Positions 10,732-21,859 of a stretch of 64,000 nucleotides of DNA are shown piece by piece. Position numbers and translations under genes: made by a program. Below the pieces are notes generated by a model. It was not told where the DNA came from. It searched no databases and worked only from the letters and a program-made list of their open reading frames with translations. The DNA comes from Aspergillus flavus (lineage: Eukaryota; Ascomycota; Eurotiomycetes; Eurotiales; Aspergillaceae): assembly GCF_009017415.1 (NCBI RefSeq), contig NC_092409.1, forward strand, positions 5,146,001-5,210,000. The letters run 5' to 3'. Position 1 is the stretch's first letter. The number at the start of each line of letters is the position of its first letter.

Positions 10732-12315
10732 ATGGTGTCTTGTCCGATATGCGGAAACTCTGTACCATCTCTGAAAATCAACGACCATATTGATTCCAAT
10801 TGTCAAAACTTTATTGATGAGCCAACGCCCAGCACTGGGGACCTGACTTCCTCTCAGAAGACACAGGTCCCCAGCTTTTTCCAGCCTACCTCTGCTCGAA
10901 AAGCATCCACCCAATCCAACTCGCACCCCGATTCCTCGCCTTCGCAGAATGCTACCCGTAAGAGACCCTCGGCGCCTGAAGCGGAAATAGTAACAGATGG
11001 CAACAAGAAGACGAGAAACGATACAGAGCAATTTGTGAAGAGGCCGAAAGTGAGCGCATTGCAGAAGGCAGCGCCGTTAGCAGAGCGCATGCGGCCTCGG
11101 ACTCTCGATGATGTCTGCGGTCAAGACCTCGTTGGTCCCCACGGCGTTCTTCGTGGGCTCATTGAACATGACCGGGTCCCAAGCATGATATTATGGGGTG
11201 GTCCCGGAACGGGTAAAACAACAATTGCGAGGGTTATCGCTTCAATGGTTGGGAGCAGATTCGTGGAGATCAACAGTACCAGCAGTGGAGTTGCAGAGTG
11301 CAAGAAGATATTCTCTGACGCCAAGAGCGAACTTAACCTTACGGGAAGAAAGACTATCATCTTCTGTGACGAGATCCACCGCTTCTCTAAATCACAACAA
11401 GATGTCTTCTTGGGGCCGGTAGAAAGTGGCCAAGTCACTCTTATCGGTGCTACAACGGAAAATCCTTCCTTCAAAGTCCAGAATGCACTGCTGTCCAGAT
11501 GTAGGACTTTCACACTGGCAAAGCTTACTGATGAAGATGTCAAATCTATATTGGACCGAGCTTTGCAGGTGGAGGGGCCAAATTATTCGCCTTCTGCCCT
11601 GGTAGATGACGAGTTAATCAACTACCTCGCAAAGTTTTCTGACGGGGATGCCCGGACCTCCCTCAATCTTCTGGAGCTCGCTATGGATTTATCAAAACGC
11701 CCGGGGATCACTAAGGAAGAGCTAAAGCGATCTTTGACGAAAACTCTTGTCTACGATCGTGCGGGTGACCAACATTATGATACCATTTCCGCCTTTCACA
11801 AGTCCCTCCGGGGCAGCGATCCGGATGCTGCCCTGTATTACCTCGCCCGCATGATTCAGTCGGGAGAAGACCCACTCTACATTGCTCGCCGTCTGATCGT
11901 AGTGGCATCGGAAGACATTGGTTTGGCAGATAACAGTATGCTCACTCTGGCTATTTCTACCCATTCGGCCGTTGAGAAAATCGGGCTCCCAGAGGCGCGG
12001 ATCAACCTTGCACATGCGACCGTCGCTATGGCGTTATCAAAGAAGAGTACCCGGTCATACAGAGGTCTCAACAATGCGTTCGCGGCATTGGCAGAGCCAG
12101 GTATTGCCGGGCTTCCGATTCCAATTCATCTACGGAATGCTCCTACTCGGTTGATGAAGGAACTAGGATATGGGAAGGAGTACAAGTACAATCCGAACTA
12201 TTTGAATGGCGAGGTAGCACAGGAATACTTGCCTGAGGAGCTCCAAGGCCGGAAATTCCTTGAAGATCTCGACCTTGGTCATCAGGTTGACCAGGATCTC
12301 AATCGTCAGCGTTGA
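10732..12315 (+). CDS. mgs1: AAA+ ATPase Mgs1/WRNIP1, replication-fork maintenance
   Basis: Single exon, 527 residues. Mgs1/WRNIP1/RarA proteins are clamp-loader-like ATPases acting at stalled forks in the nucleus, linked to PCNA ubiquitination and polymerase delta. The N-terminus carries a UBZ4-type finger with ligands C4, C7, H19 and C24. A linker of about 80 residues includes KTQVPSFF (43-50), similar to a PCNA-interacting motif. The AAA core begins near residue 110 (PLAERMRPRTLDDVCGQ). Its Walker A is GGPGTGKTT (about 155-163), the Walker B is IIFCDEIHRF, and sensor 1 lies in LIGATTENPSF. The C-terminal half (SALRGSDPDAALYYLARM-like region, then EDIGLAD) is the typical MgsA/RarA oligomerisation domain. 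Length fits fungal members. Confidence 0.95.
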   Translation: MVSCPICGNSVPSLKINDHIDSNCQNFIDEPTPSTGDLTSSQKTQVPSFFQPTSARKASTQSNSHPDSSPSQNATRKRPSAPEAEIVTDGNKKTRNDTEQFVKRPKVSALQKAAPLAERMRPRTLDDVCGQDLVGPHGVLRGLIEHDRVPSMILWGGPGTGKTTIARVIASMVGSRFVEINSTSSGVAECKKIFSDAKSELNLTGRKTIIFCDEIHRFSKSQQDVFLGPVESGQVTLIGATTENPSFKVQNALLSRCRTFTLAKLTDEDVKSILDRALQVEGPNYSPSALVDDELINYLAKFSDGDARTSLNLLELAMDLSKRPGITKEELKRSLTKTLVYDRAGDQHYDTISAFHKSLRGSDPDAALYYLARMIQSGEDPLYIARRLIVVASEDIGLADNSMLTLAISTHSAVEKIGLPEARINLAHATVAMALSKKSTRSYRGLNNAFAALAEPGIAGLPIPIHLRNAPTRLMKELGYGKEYKYNPNYLNGEVAQEYLPEELQGRKFLEDLDLGHQVDQDLNRQR

Positions 12316-13157
12316 GAAATACGTCCTTATCAACTAAAGTACCTACCTTGTCTCCCAAGCTGAGGCATTATGCACATGAATGCGACAGCCGAGCATTCTC
12401 AGTTGGAACTAAGATCTTTATAAGCCAGACACCGACTTTGGTTGTTAGACTACAAAGCCGCTCGAATTGCAGCCTCAACTGTCCCGAAGGATGAGCCCCC
12501 AATGGTAGTAACTGGTCTGGCTGGAAATTCATTCAATGGCATGCCCATTGACAGACAGACGAATGAACGATTTTGGCGAACCCGGCGCGGACGAAACTAC
12601 AAGCTCGACCAGCACTCGCTGAAGAATATGAAGGCATCTTTGGACTGCGATGTGACAGTCGCAATAGGGTATACTACCATTGCTTCACGAGTGGTACAAC
12701 CTTGGGTTTTTGGAACTCCCAGGCAACGAGTATGGTTCTGGTACGGGCTAACTGAACCTGAAGGTAACCAACCTTAGGATGTAAAAGTGCGGAATGTAGA
12801 TAAACAGACTTATGTTCAGCTGTAAACAAATCTGATCCGTTTGTAAGATCTGAATGTGTTGATGTAGAAAGTTCAGTGTCACAGTAAACAAACCACCGCT
12901 TTGATTGACTTACTTAGTCGCGTCTCCGCAGCCCGACAACTTGACCGTTAGGCAATCAATCCTTCCATCCCCACAACAACCACACGGCTCAGAATAATTC
13001 TCCGACCTAATTCACTACAACCAAAACCATTGTCACTTCTACTTTGATTCCATAGAACATCTGCCTCTTTTGACAAATTCATCGCATCCCGGTGCTTTTC
13101 ACCGGCGAATCACCCACCGCGGGATCTCCCTCATAACCATCAACAACAACGACGACC
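12316..13157. other. Intergenic region upstream of centrin
   Basis: Tandem spacer holding the mgs1 3' end and the centrin promoter/5' leader. The last 200 bases are C/A- and pyrimidine-rich, as in many Aspergillus leaders. No coding frame here is convincing. Confidence 0.5.
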
Positions 13158-13997
13158 ATGGCGTCGCAAGGGTTCGGCTCGCGCTCATTCGCCTCCACAA
13201 GGCTACCTGACCGATCTATGAACGCCAATCCAACTCCCTTCGCCGCGTCTACCTTCTCCCGTCAACGACTAGCTCCAGGTTCAGGCGACCAAGGAGCCGA
13301 CGCAGCAAGATCATCGCAACAGGCGCCACAGCCACCAGTGCATTCACAGACCCACGGCCCTTCGCAGGACTCCAATCCCCTGAGTCGATTAACAGAGGAA
13401 CAACGGGAAGAGATCAATGAAGCTGTATGACCCCCTTGTTACACTCTCGCAAGCAAAGGGGGGGGAAGGCCAGCAAGAAAGCTAACATAAACACACTTCT
13501 TCTCAACTGAACAGTTTACCCTCTTCGACCTCGACCGCGACCAACACCTCGACTATCATGAACTTCGCGTCGCCTTTCGCGCCCTAGGCTTTACTCTCCC
13601 CAAGCAAGAACTCATCTCCCTTCTCACCACCTACGGCGTACCCCGTCCTCAAGTCCAGCAGCAATCCTCAGCCCAGCAACAACAACAGGCCAAGACCGCT
13701 CCCGCCACGAATCCCCAGCACCCGTCCAATCTGCTCATGCCCCTCTCTGCGTTCCAGGCCGTGACGGCGCTGAAGATCCTGGAGCGCGACCCCCGGGATG
13801 AGATTTTGCGAGCGTTCGAGCTCTTCGACGAGGGTGGCAAGGGGTACATCGACCTGGAGGATCTGAGACGAGTTGCGCGGGAGTTGGGCGAGACAGGCCT
13901 CGAGGAAGAGGAACTCAGAGCTATGATTGAGGAGTTTGATCTGGAGGGTGTGGGTGGTGTCACCCGGGAGGCGTTTGTGAGTATATGTTGGCAGTGA
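13158..13997 (+). CDS. cdc31: Centrin, Cdc31-like EF-hand protein
   Basis: Two exons, 13158-13424 and 13515-13997, joined by a 90-nt intron (GTATGA...ACAG) in phase 0, giving 249 residues. Centrins work at the spindle pole body and in mRNA export and nucleotide-excision-repair complexes. After an N-terminal Ser/Gln/Pro-rich extension of about 75 residues come LTEEQREEINEAFTLFD and EF-hand 1 (DLDRDQHLDYHE), with ligand-type residues at all expected positions. A Q-rich insert separates EF1 from the second half. EF3 (DEGGKGYIDLED) and EF4 (DLEGVGGVTREA) lack several calcium ligands. The C-terminus FVSICWQ aligns with the usual centrin ending, so the GTGAGT at 13978 is probably not a donor. Usual family length is about 160-175 residues, so this protein is long. 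Confidence 0.88.
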
Positions 13998-14840
13998 TTC
14001 CGTTTCTTTTATCTTTCTTTTGCCCCATCTCCTTTTTGTTTACGGTGTAAAATTTTTGATTGTGTAGTGCCTTCTGTTGCGAGATTTTCTTTTGTTGGTT
14101 GGACTTGGCTTTGTGGCTCGATCCTGGGGATTGATTAAAACCTACTTACGTTGTGTCCGGGCAATAACTTCTTATGCCCTGAGAATCACTGGATTGTGCG
14201 AACGGATAGTATCATTCTGTACATTCGTTCTGCATTGTCCGTTTTTCTTTTTCTTTTTCTTTCTCTTGGCAGCATTTCGTATTTGTTGGATGTTTCCCTT
14301 GGGCATTGGATGGGCGCCTATCGGTTGTGGGATTTCCCCCTTTGGATGAATTATATACGATTCCATTGAGTCTTGATTTATTGTGTGTTGGTGTCGGTCA
14401 TTGTAATTGAAAGATTGGTGCTATTATAGACTTGTGTCTGTAGATACGCAGTTGCTTGGACTCCTAATGGTGGTGACTCATAATTTACAGCAATCAATAT
14501 CTATCGTACTCCCAACACCAAAGGAGTGCGTGTCTCAATTATACAAGGGCACTATTTATGAACCAGCCCGATAGCAAACATGAGAAAGAAAGAACACCAA
14601 ATCCCAAGACCATTGAATACCGAAAGAGGGGGGAGAGAGGTAGAAGATGAGGAAAATAGGTATAGAGCAAACATGATATGTCACCAAGTCTTTCATGCAG
14701 GTGCCACATATTACTATACTCACGCCGGAGCCAAAAGAGAACGGAAAGAAAAATGCCATCAGTATGCAATATTCGCAGATTCGTCATGAGAATTCGTGTC
14801 AGATGAAGTGTAAATGTATATATAACAACATATAACTCAA
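13998..14840. other. Convergent intergenic spacer
   Basis: Shared 3' region of the centrin and ADAM genes, T-rich near 14,240-14,280. No gene or RNA recognised. Confidence 0.55.
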
Positions 14841-17269
14841 TCAAGCATATCGAGGTGCCTGGTTACCATATGCTGGGGGGGGATATGGGGGCGGAGGATC
14901 TGCAAGCCCCTGATATCCACGCGACGGCCCACTGGGCCACTGATTCATGGGGATCGGTTGCTGCATAGGACGAGCCCAGGGTCCATATGGACCGGCAGGT
15001 GGTGGTATGGGCTTTGCAGTCGGTCGTGCCCGACGACAGCGGTTGATCAAACACCAGAGAATTGACAGAACAATTAGGCTCCCTACACCACACGCAACGC
15101 CAATGACTAGGGTCTTGTGGTCATCAATCCAGCCCTTGACGCTAGAACCGTCGCATTTTCCGTTCTTGCAATGGCCACCACCGCTACAAGGGGTGCCGTC
15201 CAAGAAGTTTTGGTTGACGCCGTAGCATTGACCAAATGTGTTTGAGGAGCAGACCACTTCACAGGACGAGCCATATGCAGAACAAGCGTACGTCTCGTTG
15301 CTGTGCAGCAAGCTACCCATGACGGACCGACACTGGTAATCTCGACTAGTACACTGTCCGCTGGCGCAAGTTAGGCCGGCCGAGGAATCGCCACATTTCG
15401 TTCCATCTTTCTTGAAGGAATCAGAAGGGCAAGTACTCGAAGTACCGCTGCACGTTTCTTCCTCATCACATTCACCACGGCTGGCTCGGCAGACGGTTCC
15501 AGCAGAGGAGAATTGGCACTTCGAACAGCAGCTGTCATTGGCATCATCGCAAACCGCGCCGCTCTTGAACTTACACGTTTTGGCATCACAGCAGCTATTG
15601 TCTCCGCAGGATTCTTCCCCGCCACAGTCGCAGTCTTCGCCCGACTCAACAATGCCATTGCCACATTGATGGCCAGTATAGGTGGTGACCCCCCGGTTGT
15701 CAGAAAGGCAACTGGACTTGACACTATTGCCACCCAGGGCCGAGCAAATGTTTCCGATCGTACACTTGGAAAACTCTGTGATATCTGTGCCCGTGGTCGG
15801 GTTCATAATATACTGGCCCCTTGCATCACAGGAGGACGCAGTCAAAGGACAGCATTGCGATGACGCCTCAAGATTCTGTCCACATGTCTGAGTATCACAA
15901 TCATGAACCGCTCCGAAAGTGTGACCCGATTCATGGGCAAAGATCTGCCATCCGCCACCTGAGGAGCGGACAACGACGTTGGTACCACTGACTGCGTTCG
16001 CGGCATCTGATACAACGTCTGCATTACACAACTGCCCAAGCCATGCCAATCCAACCTCGCTGCCTGTGGGACAGTTGCTCATCAGGGTCCAATAAGCATT
16101 GGTGTCCTTTTGCTGCCCACGCCACTTAGAAAACTTATCCAGTCGAGATGAGATATTCCCCTCGGAACACGGCATGTTCCACTCTGCTGAAGCGGGAGGA
16201 GTTTCTGGACAATCCTTTTCGGTGATGGTTAGATTGCGTAGACCAATGGAGATATTGAAGGACTTCTCGTAGACATTGGAAGCGCTGTTGACAGTATTTA
16301 TGATCCATTTTTGAGCGGCTTCTTTGTCATCAAACGAGCCTGTGAAACCACAGTCCGTAGCGATACCGATCAGCGCAACTTTCTTAGTGTTCGGGCAACC
16401 AGACGTATCACCAATGGTCGACTTCAAGCTCACACCACCACTGTTGCCCGACACACCCCCAGTGTCAGATTGCCGCTTGGTAAGTCCGAACAGTGAATTT
16501 AAAGACATAGCACCCCATTGACTTATGTCCTCCTCGACTTGGAGAATCGGGTGACTTGGGTCGGCATTAAAGCTAAGCTTGTCGGCTTCGCACGACGAGG
16601 AAACGGGAAATGAGCGCTTCAAGTCGGTACGTAGTTCCCGGATCATGTCGGAGTCTCGATAGAAAACCATGTATTCACCTTTCCGGTCTGGGATGTCCAC
16701 ATCTTGCTGACGTTTGTTTTGCAGATACGTTGATTTCAACTCGACATGATGCTTATCGTCGTGGATGCTGAAAACTCCTTCGAATAGAGGCTGTGACCCG
16801 TCATTTTTCAAGTATATCCGGGCCCATCCTACAGGATCCCACATGCCTTTGCCCCTCCCAAGCAACGCACGGCCTTTAAAGACTTTGTGTTCATGTCGCT
16901 CAATTGGCTCTTCACGTTGAATGTTTCCATGGCGGTCTAGGTACTGTACATAGGCGTCTTCGGCTAGGATATCATGGTTCGGTTCTAATTCTAGTTTTAT
17001 TCGTTGGTTTTTGTCACGCAGGTTGAACGTGACATCAAAATGAGAAAGGTGGTCGACTTGATGCGCGGACGTATGGATCTTGGGATGATCTAGAGTCGAG
17101 ACACGCTGAATAGCATTTGGCTCTTGCGACCGAGCTGTTCAAAGGTTAGAAACCGGCATAAGCTGAGCAGTTAGGAAAGGAAAATATATGTAAGCCGACC
17201 TTCTACATGAGCTGCAAGGAGTGAGATTGCACTGGTAGCAAACCAAAGCGATTGTTTGAACAACCTCAT
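14841..17269 (-). CDS. ADAM-family zinc metalloprotease with disintegrin domain
   Basis: Two exons, 17269-17200 and 17134-14841, give 787 residues. The intron (GTCGGC donor, CTAAC branch, ACAG acceptor) follows the signal peptide (about residues 1-22, hydrophobic FATSAISLLAAH). Order of parts: prodomain; reprolysin-type protease domain with the zinc motif HESGHTFGAVHD at about residues 424-435 and a Met-turn YIMNP; a cysteine-rich disintegrin domain with EDCDCGG, CCDAKTC and ECDEEETCSG; a cysteine-rich segment; one membrane helix near 695-717; and a proline-rich cytoplasmic tail ending PPPPYPPPAYGN. This is the layout of the fungal ADAM (ADM-B-like) membrane proteases, presumed sheddases at the cell surface; substrates are not known from sequence. 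The signal peptide supports the start at 17269. Confidence 0.92.
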
Positions 17270-18471
17270 GGCCGCTCTTTGTGGCTAACGCCCAGGGTAT
17301 TAATCGAATCCGACCGACAGGTGGGCAGTAAGGCAATGTAGTGCGCGGAAAAGTTTAGAGGTCCCTTTGACCAAGTAACATCAACAGCATCAGGCAACAA
17401 CAATAAAAGCGAAGCCGCCGTTTTAGTGCACCTGACCGAGTTCAATATAAACAAGGTAACTTGACAGTCGCTCTTCCGCACCTCACGGCAAACGGTATAA
17501 GCACGCAATATGCAAGCGAACGATAGGGGGATCCTGCCAGGCAACGAGCAATCGGTCAACTCGAGACGCCACGGCGAGACGCTTGGCTGGGGCGCAGCAG
17601 TCTTGGCGAATGCGACGATGTGTTGCTGTAACGAGCGAAATCAACAAACCGAACGAGCGTTGTGAGGTAGACGGAATCGGAAATGAAAGGGATAGACCAA
17701 GGTTATGGAAGAAAAGAATAGAGAACGAATGGAGGGGGATAGGGAATGGGTTACTGAGAGAGGTTGTCGTGGCGATCAAGCGGCGAAAGCTGAGATTCGG
17801 AAGTCGGATTTAATGTCAACACGATGCGGGAGGAATGAAAGAAATTCGGGGTTCACCAGACTAGGCTAAGAGTGGTTTAGGGACGGTCCCTTCGGCTGAT
17901 TATTGAACGAATTAATTGGTTGTCCGCAGCCTCAGGGTGGTGATCGGCGGGGGAATGGCGCTTACCGTGGCTGGAACTTTTAGTGCTGACAGTATATAAG
18001 GAGAGATTAATGGTGTCGGGAGGGACAGAGGAAATGAAGGTATTTTGAAGACAGAATCATCATTGGATAACGTCTCTCCAAGAGTACATCCAATGCTGTC
18101 GCGGAGAAATTCCAACCAGGGACCAAGTGGATCAACAAAACGTTCTGAGACGGTAAACAATTCTGCCAGGGTCATGTGTTAAGAAACAGGGTCTAAACTC
18201 TAAACGAACAGCCCTACATCACTCACTAGTTATCACTATTGATTAGGCATCGAAATTTCGGCGAAACAGATAAGAGAGAAGAAGGAAAAACCATGGTCTG
18301 AATCACGCCAATCATCTTCACTGGTCGGCCCCTGAGACAAGTGATGCAACAACCAAGATCTACAACCATGGTACAACGCGCTTTGCGACTTGACTGAACA
18401 TCGCATACTATATCCGTCATCCACTCCGGATCAACGAAGTAGATCGGGATTTAATCGATGTCTCACTAGTA
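17270..18471. other. Intergenic region upstream of the ADAM gene
   Basis: About 1.2 kb between the 3' end of the polymerase gene and the start of the ADAM gene, both on the minus strand. It should hold the ADAM promoter. Short frames on either strand look like chance. Confidence 0.5.
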
Positions 18472-20499
18472 TTAGTCCGGTGCGGAATGATACACTTCGT
18501 GCGCAACAAGTGCAAAGTGTGGAATCAACGCTCCACAACTGGTACAGGCTACACACGGCATGTCCTCGTCCTCATCACTTTCCTCCCAGGAATCACCACC
18601 GGTTTTATACGCATTTCTATCCAAGCCCACGATTATTTGAGAACTACTAGAGGTATCGCTGGATGACAGGCGAGGACCCCTGACGTATTGTGTACCAGTT
18701 TCTGGTGATGACCGTCCCGTCACTGAAACAGGGAAGTCCGGCCTGCGTCCCATGTCCTGCCTCTGGAACATCTTCTCGATATCTCGTCCACTACTCTGCT
18801 TACGCTCCCCAGCTGCATCCACCATGTTGGTCACGGCGACGTTCAAGAGACGGATGTTCCAACCAGCCTTCTCGGGGTGAAGTTTTCGGAACATGGAGGT
18901 CACAAGTTCGTGCACAAGCTGTTCCGCCAAGGCGTCAATACTCGCATCGAGGTAAAATACATACTGGGGGAGCGGCGCCGAGCGTGAAATACGGTTGAAG
19001 CTGTGAGATTGTGCCTCGCTGGATGTAGGAGGTGGCCGAGGCCTTGTTGACAAACGTAGAGTCCTTGGACGGGCAATCCATCGCATAGTGGATGTTGTTC
19101 GAGAAAGGGAACCTTTCGATCGCGAGTCCGCTGCAGCAGCGACATCAGGTTCCTCCTCAGTGAGGTCTGCTCGCATTCGACGGATTAAACTAGCAGTTAG
19201 GGAGACCAGCTCTCTTCTAACTTCTTCGAAGGTGCTCAGACCCCCATACGAGTCTTCAATGCTAATCTGGGTCGGTAGGTCCCGAGCTTGGAGCACCTCT
19301 GAATTGTCTACACCATGTATTAGACTCCATACCTTCGTACCAATACCTTTGGGGGACCCTGGACCGCCTAGGATCTTATCCAAGAGCACCGGACCCATCC
19401 GAGGAAACAAACGAACGTCTCGGACAGTGACGGTATCATCCCTGGCCGTATCAGAAGCACCCTGACTTAGACTTGACTGGGCCGGATTTTTAAGGTAAGA
19501 CGTTAATTTCCGAGAAAGTTTAGAACCAATCCCAGGAATTTTTCTTATGTCATGGGCATCAAGGAAGTTGAGCACATTGCTCTGAGCGCCTTGCTCCGCC
19601 GCAGTATAAGGCGGAAGAAGGGTTGTTTGATTGTTGGGCTTGTAAATATTACCCACTAATTTGGCGAGGATTTTCGAGGTCGAAATGCCTACTGTGGCAG
19701 TGTAGCCCTTTTGTTCTTCCAGTTGCCCACGTAGGTAGGCTGCCAGGTGGGAAGCAACAAGTAGTCTAATATGTAGCGAGTGAGGATCATTTCCCGCCGG
19801 AACACATGGCGAGGCAGAATCTGAGGCTACGTTGGGAGCCGCAGGGTAAGTCGAACCATGGAACCCAGTGGCATCGAATGCGAAACCGAGTGTGGGATCC
19901 TGACGGTTGAGATGAAAGAACGAGTGTTCTAGATCGTTTCGATTCAGAAGATCCACATTGTATGTAATCATGTCTGTGACATCCAGAAACAACTGTTGTT
20001 CTAACATCAGAGATAGGGTTCAAAATTCCACAAACCGTGGGGACGCGACAGCAACCGAAGAGTAAAATAGGAAACCAACCCACCTCATCAAATCCCAGTT
20101 TTTCCACTTGCCCGCTCCAGCAGAAGGCACGGAGGAACAGGTAGAGACTCTTTGACGCATCACGAAATTTAGTTAGGTCTTCACCAAGGACGATGACAAG
20201 CTCTGGACAAATCTGCCGGGCTTCCTTGATCAGTTGCAGCTTGCGTAATCCCCTTCTACGAGCCTCGTAGTTACAGGTCACTACGATCTGTTTCTGTTGA
20301 ACGGCTAAAGGAAGGGTCTTCAACACCGGCTGCTCCACCTCAAAAACCGAAGCATAGAAACAGTCATAGTCCTGTTATGAAAGAAGCGAATAAATAGGTA
20401 AGTATATGATTAATCCTGTTCATTACCTGGCTGGTGCTGGGCTGGACTAACAAAGTGGATTATAATTCGGTGATCATCACGGGGCGGTACCACAGCCAT
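18472..20499 (-). CDS. Y-family DNA polymerase, iota type
   Basis: Three exons: 20499-20452 (16 codons), 20371-20084 and 19992-18472, giving 618 residues. Intron donors are GTTAGT and GTGGGT, acceptors AACAG. The joins rebuild the two catalytic motifs: RIIIHF/DYDCFYASVFEVEQP (metal-binding Asp) and GFDE/LFLDVTDM (acidic catalytic pair). Other family features are CNYEARRRGLRKLQLIKEA in the fingers, TATVGISTSKILAKLVGNIYKPNNQT in the palm, and the IRKIPGIGSKLSRKL helix-hairpin-helix. These enzymes carry out translesion synthesis in the nucleus. The C-terminus has C-x2-C-x11-H-x3-H (CTSC...HEVYH), a UBZ-type ubiquitin-binding finger expected to bind modified PCNA. The single H-F codon pair before intron 1 fixes the start at 20499. 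Confidence 0.9.
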
Positions 20500-21859
20500 T
20501 CAGTCAACTGCGAGTGACAGCGAAGGGATTCTGTTGGTGTGAGTGAGTGGAAATAATCATCATGCAGGATTCGTGCATGATTGATAGGCGTAAAGAAGGA
20601 ATGTTCTCCATGTGATCCCAGAGTCTTGATTGGCTTGGAAGAAAAGGCTGGGGAGGTTGTGGCTGGACTCTTCTTTTTAGGGAGTGCTTGCTCAAGTCAA
20701 CCGGAGATACATTTCTCCTGGCCTAAAGAAGACTAGTCGCGTCTCAGTGCCCCACTTAGCCTCGTGTCCCAACAGGGATCTTTTTATAGTACCTCATCAT
20801 ACCGTCCGGTGACAATACCTGAATGCTATAAATATCCTTCACTGCCGTTGAATCCCACTCGACTTTAAATCGTTGTGGATAGAGGGTATATAGAAAGAAA
20901 AGAATCCACCATGATTCAAATCAGACGATCAAACTGGATCGGTAGAATCTTTCCAAATGGATCAGCCACGCGTTCAGAGTCAGATTTAGACTATGTAATC
21001 TTATTTAAAAAAAAAAAAAAAAAAAAAAAGTTAAAACATGGATCTAGTCTGTCTACAGCGGCGGATCCTTCGTTCACCTGTTGATACTGTGAATGGGTCC
21101 CGACGAGCAACGATTGCTGATGCGGCGTCAATAGTTCTATTTATTATTAGAAGAGTCGCAACGCTGTGTAGTACCGCAGCATTATTATTATACGCCGGTT
21201 TTTTACGGAGTATGATCTCCAATTTTTGAAATTAATTTTGTAAATCCGGAAACCTCATTGCAAGCGGCGTTGAAGGTTATTTTTTTTTTCTCTCTTTTAT
21301 TTTTATTTTATCTTTTTAAGCTCTACCTTTTTTTGCTTTTCTTTTCTCACGTTTAAATTTTTTTTTCTTATATACATATTGAGAAGCTGCCACATGGTGT
21401 AGAAAGAAAAGAAACTCTCTCTCTCCTCATCTTCATCTTAGGATGACCCGCCGTTGGTGATCGACAGTCCAGTTCCAACCCCTCCAGGCTCCGATGTGGT
21501 CTTCCTAAAATAGGAAACTCTCACATTGGCGCCCACGTCGTCTCCTCTTTTTACTCCAGTGCTATCCGCCACTCATCTTACTTACTTAGGCCCTTATACC
21601 TTGCAACTGTGATCACTCTTAGTTTGATGCATTAGACTTCCTCTTATTACCTAGTTACCTGTCTTTCACATCACTTCTGGTCTTATTGAGTGCGGGGCGC
21701 ACCTAATCCTCGTCCGTCGGCCTCTAGAGTCACCACTTCTTTTGCTCCTCTATTCATCGACCCTGTCTTCTTCCTTTTCTTCTTCTTCTTTCGTCTCTTC
21801 CTATTACCCTCTCTCCATCTCTGTCCACCTTGAGCTCTTTTGCTGAAGGACTCATCGCC
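20500..21859. promoter_or_regulatory. Divergent intergenic region
   Basis: About 1.36 kb between the polymerase gene and the unknown Ser/Thr-rich gene, presumably both promoters. It contains a 23-A run at 21007-21029, the palindrome-like word TACGGAGTA at 21204-21212, T-rich DNA at 21,275-21,375, and a CT-rich stretch near 21,770-21,800 that could be the leader of the downstream gene. Confidence 0.5.
21007..21029 (+). repeat. Poly(A) tract, 23 A
   Basis: Uninterrupted homopolymer in the divergent intergenic region; possible nucleosome-excluding element. Confidence 0.85.

Noticed and set aside
12442..12777. 111-codon frame between mgs1 and centrin
   Set aside because: No similarity I recognise, no splice context, and overlapping frames of the same kind; treated as chance.
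13978..13983. GTGAGT donor near the end of centrin
   Set aside because: The read-through ending FVSICWQ matches the usual centrin C-terminus, so no further exon is needed.
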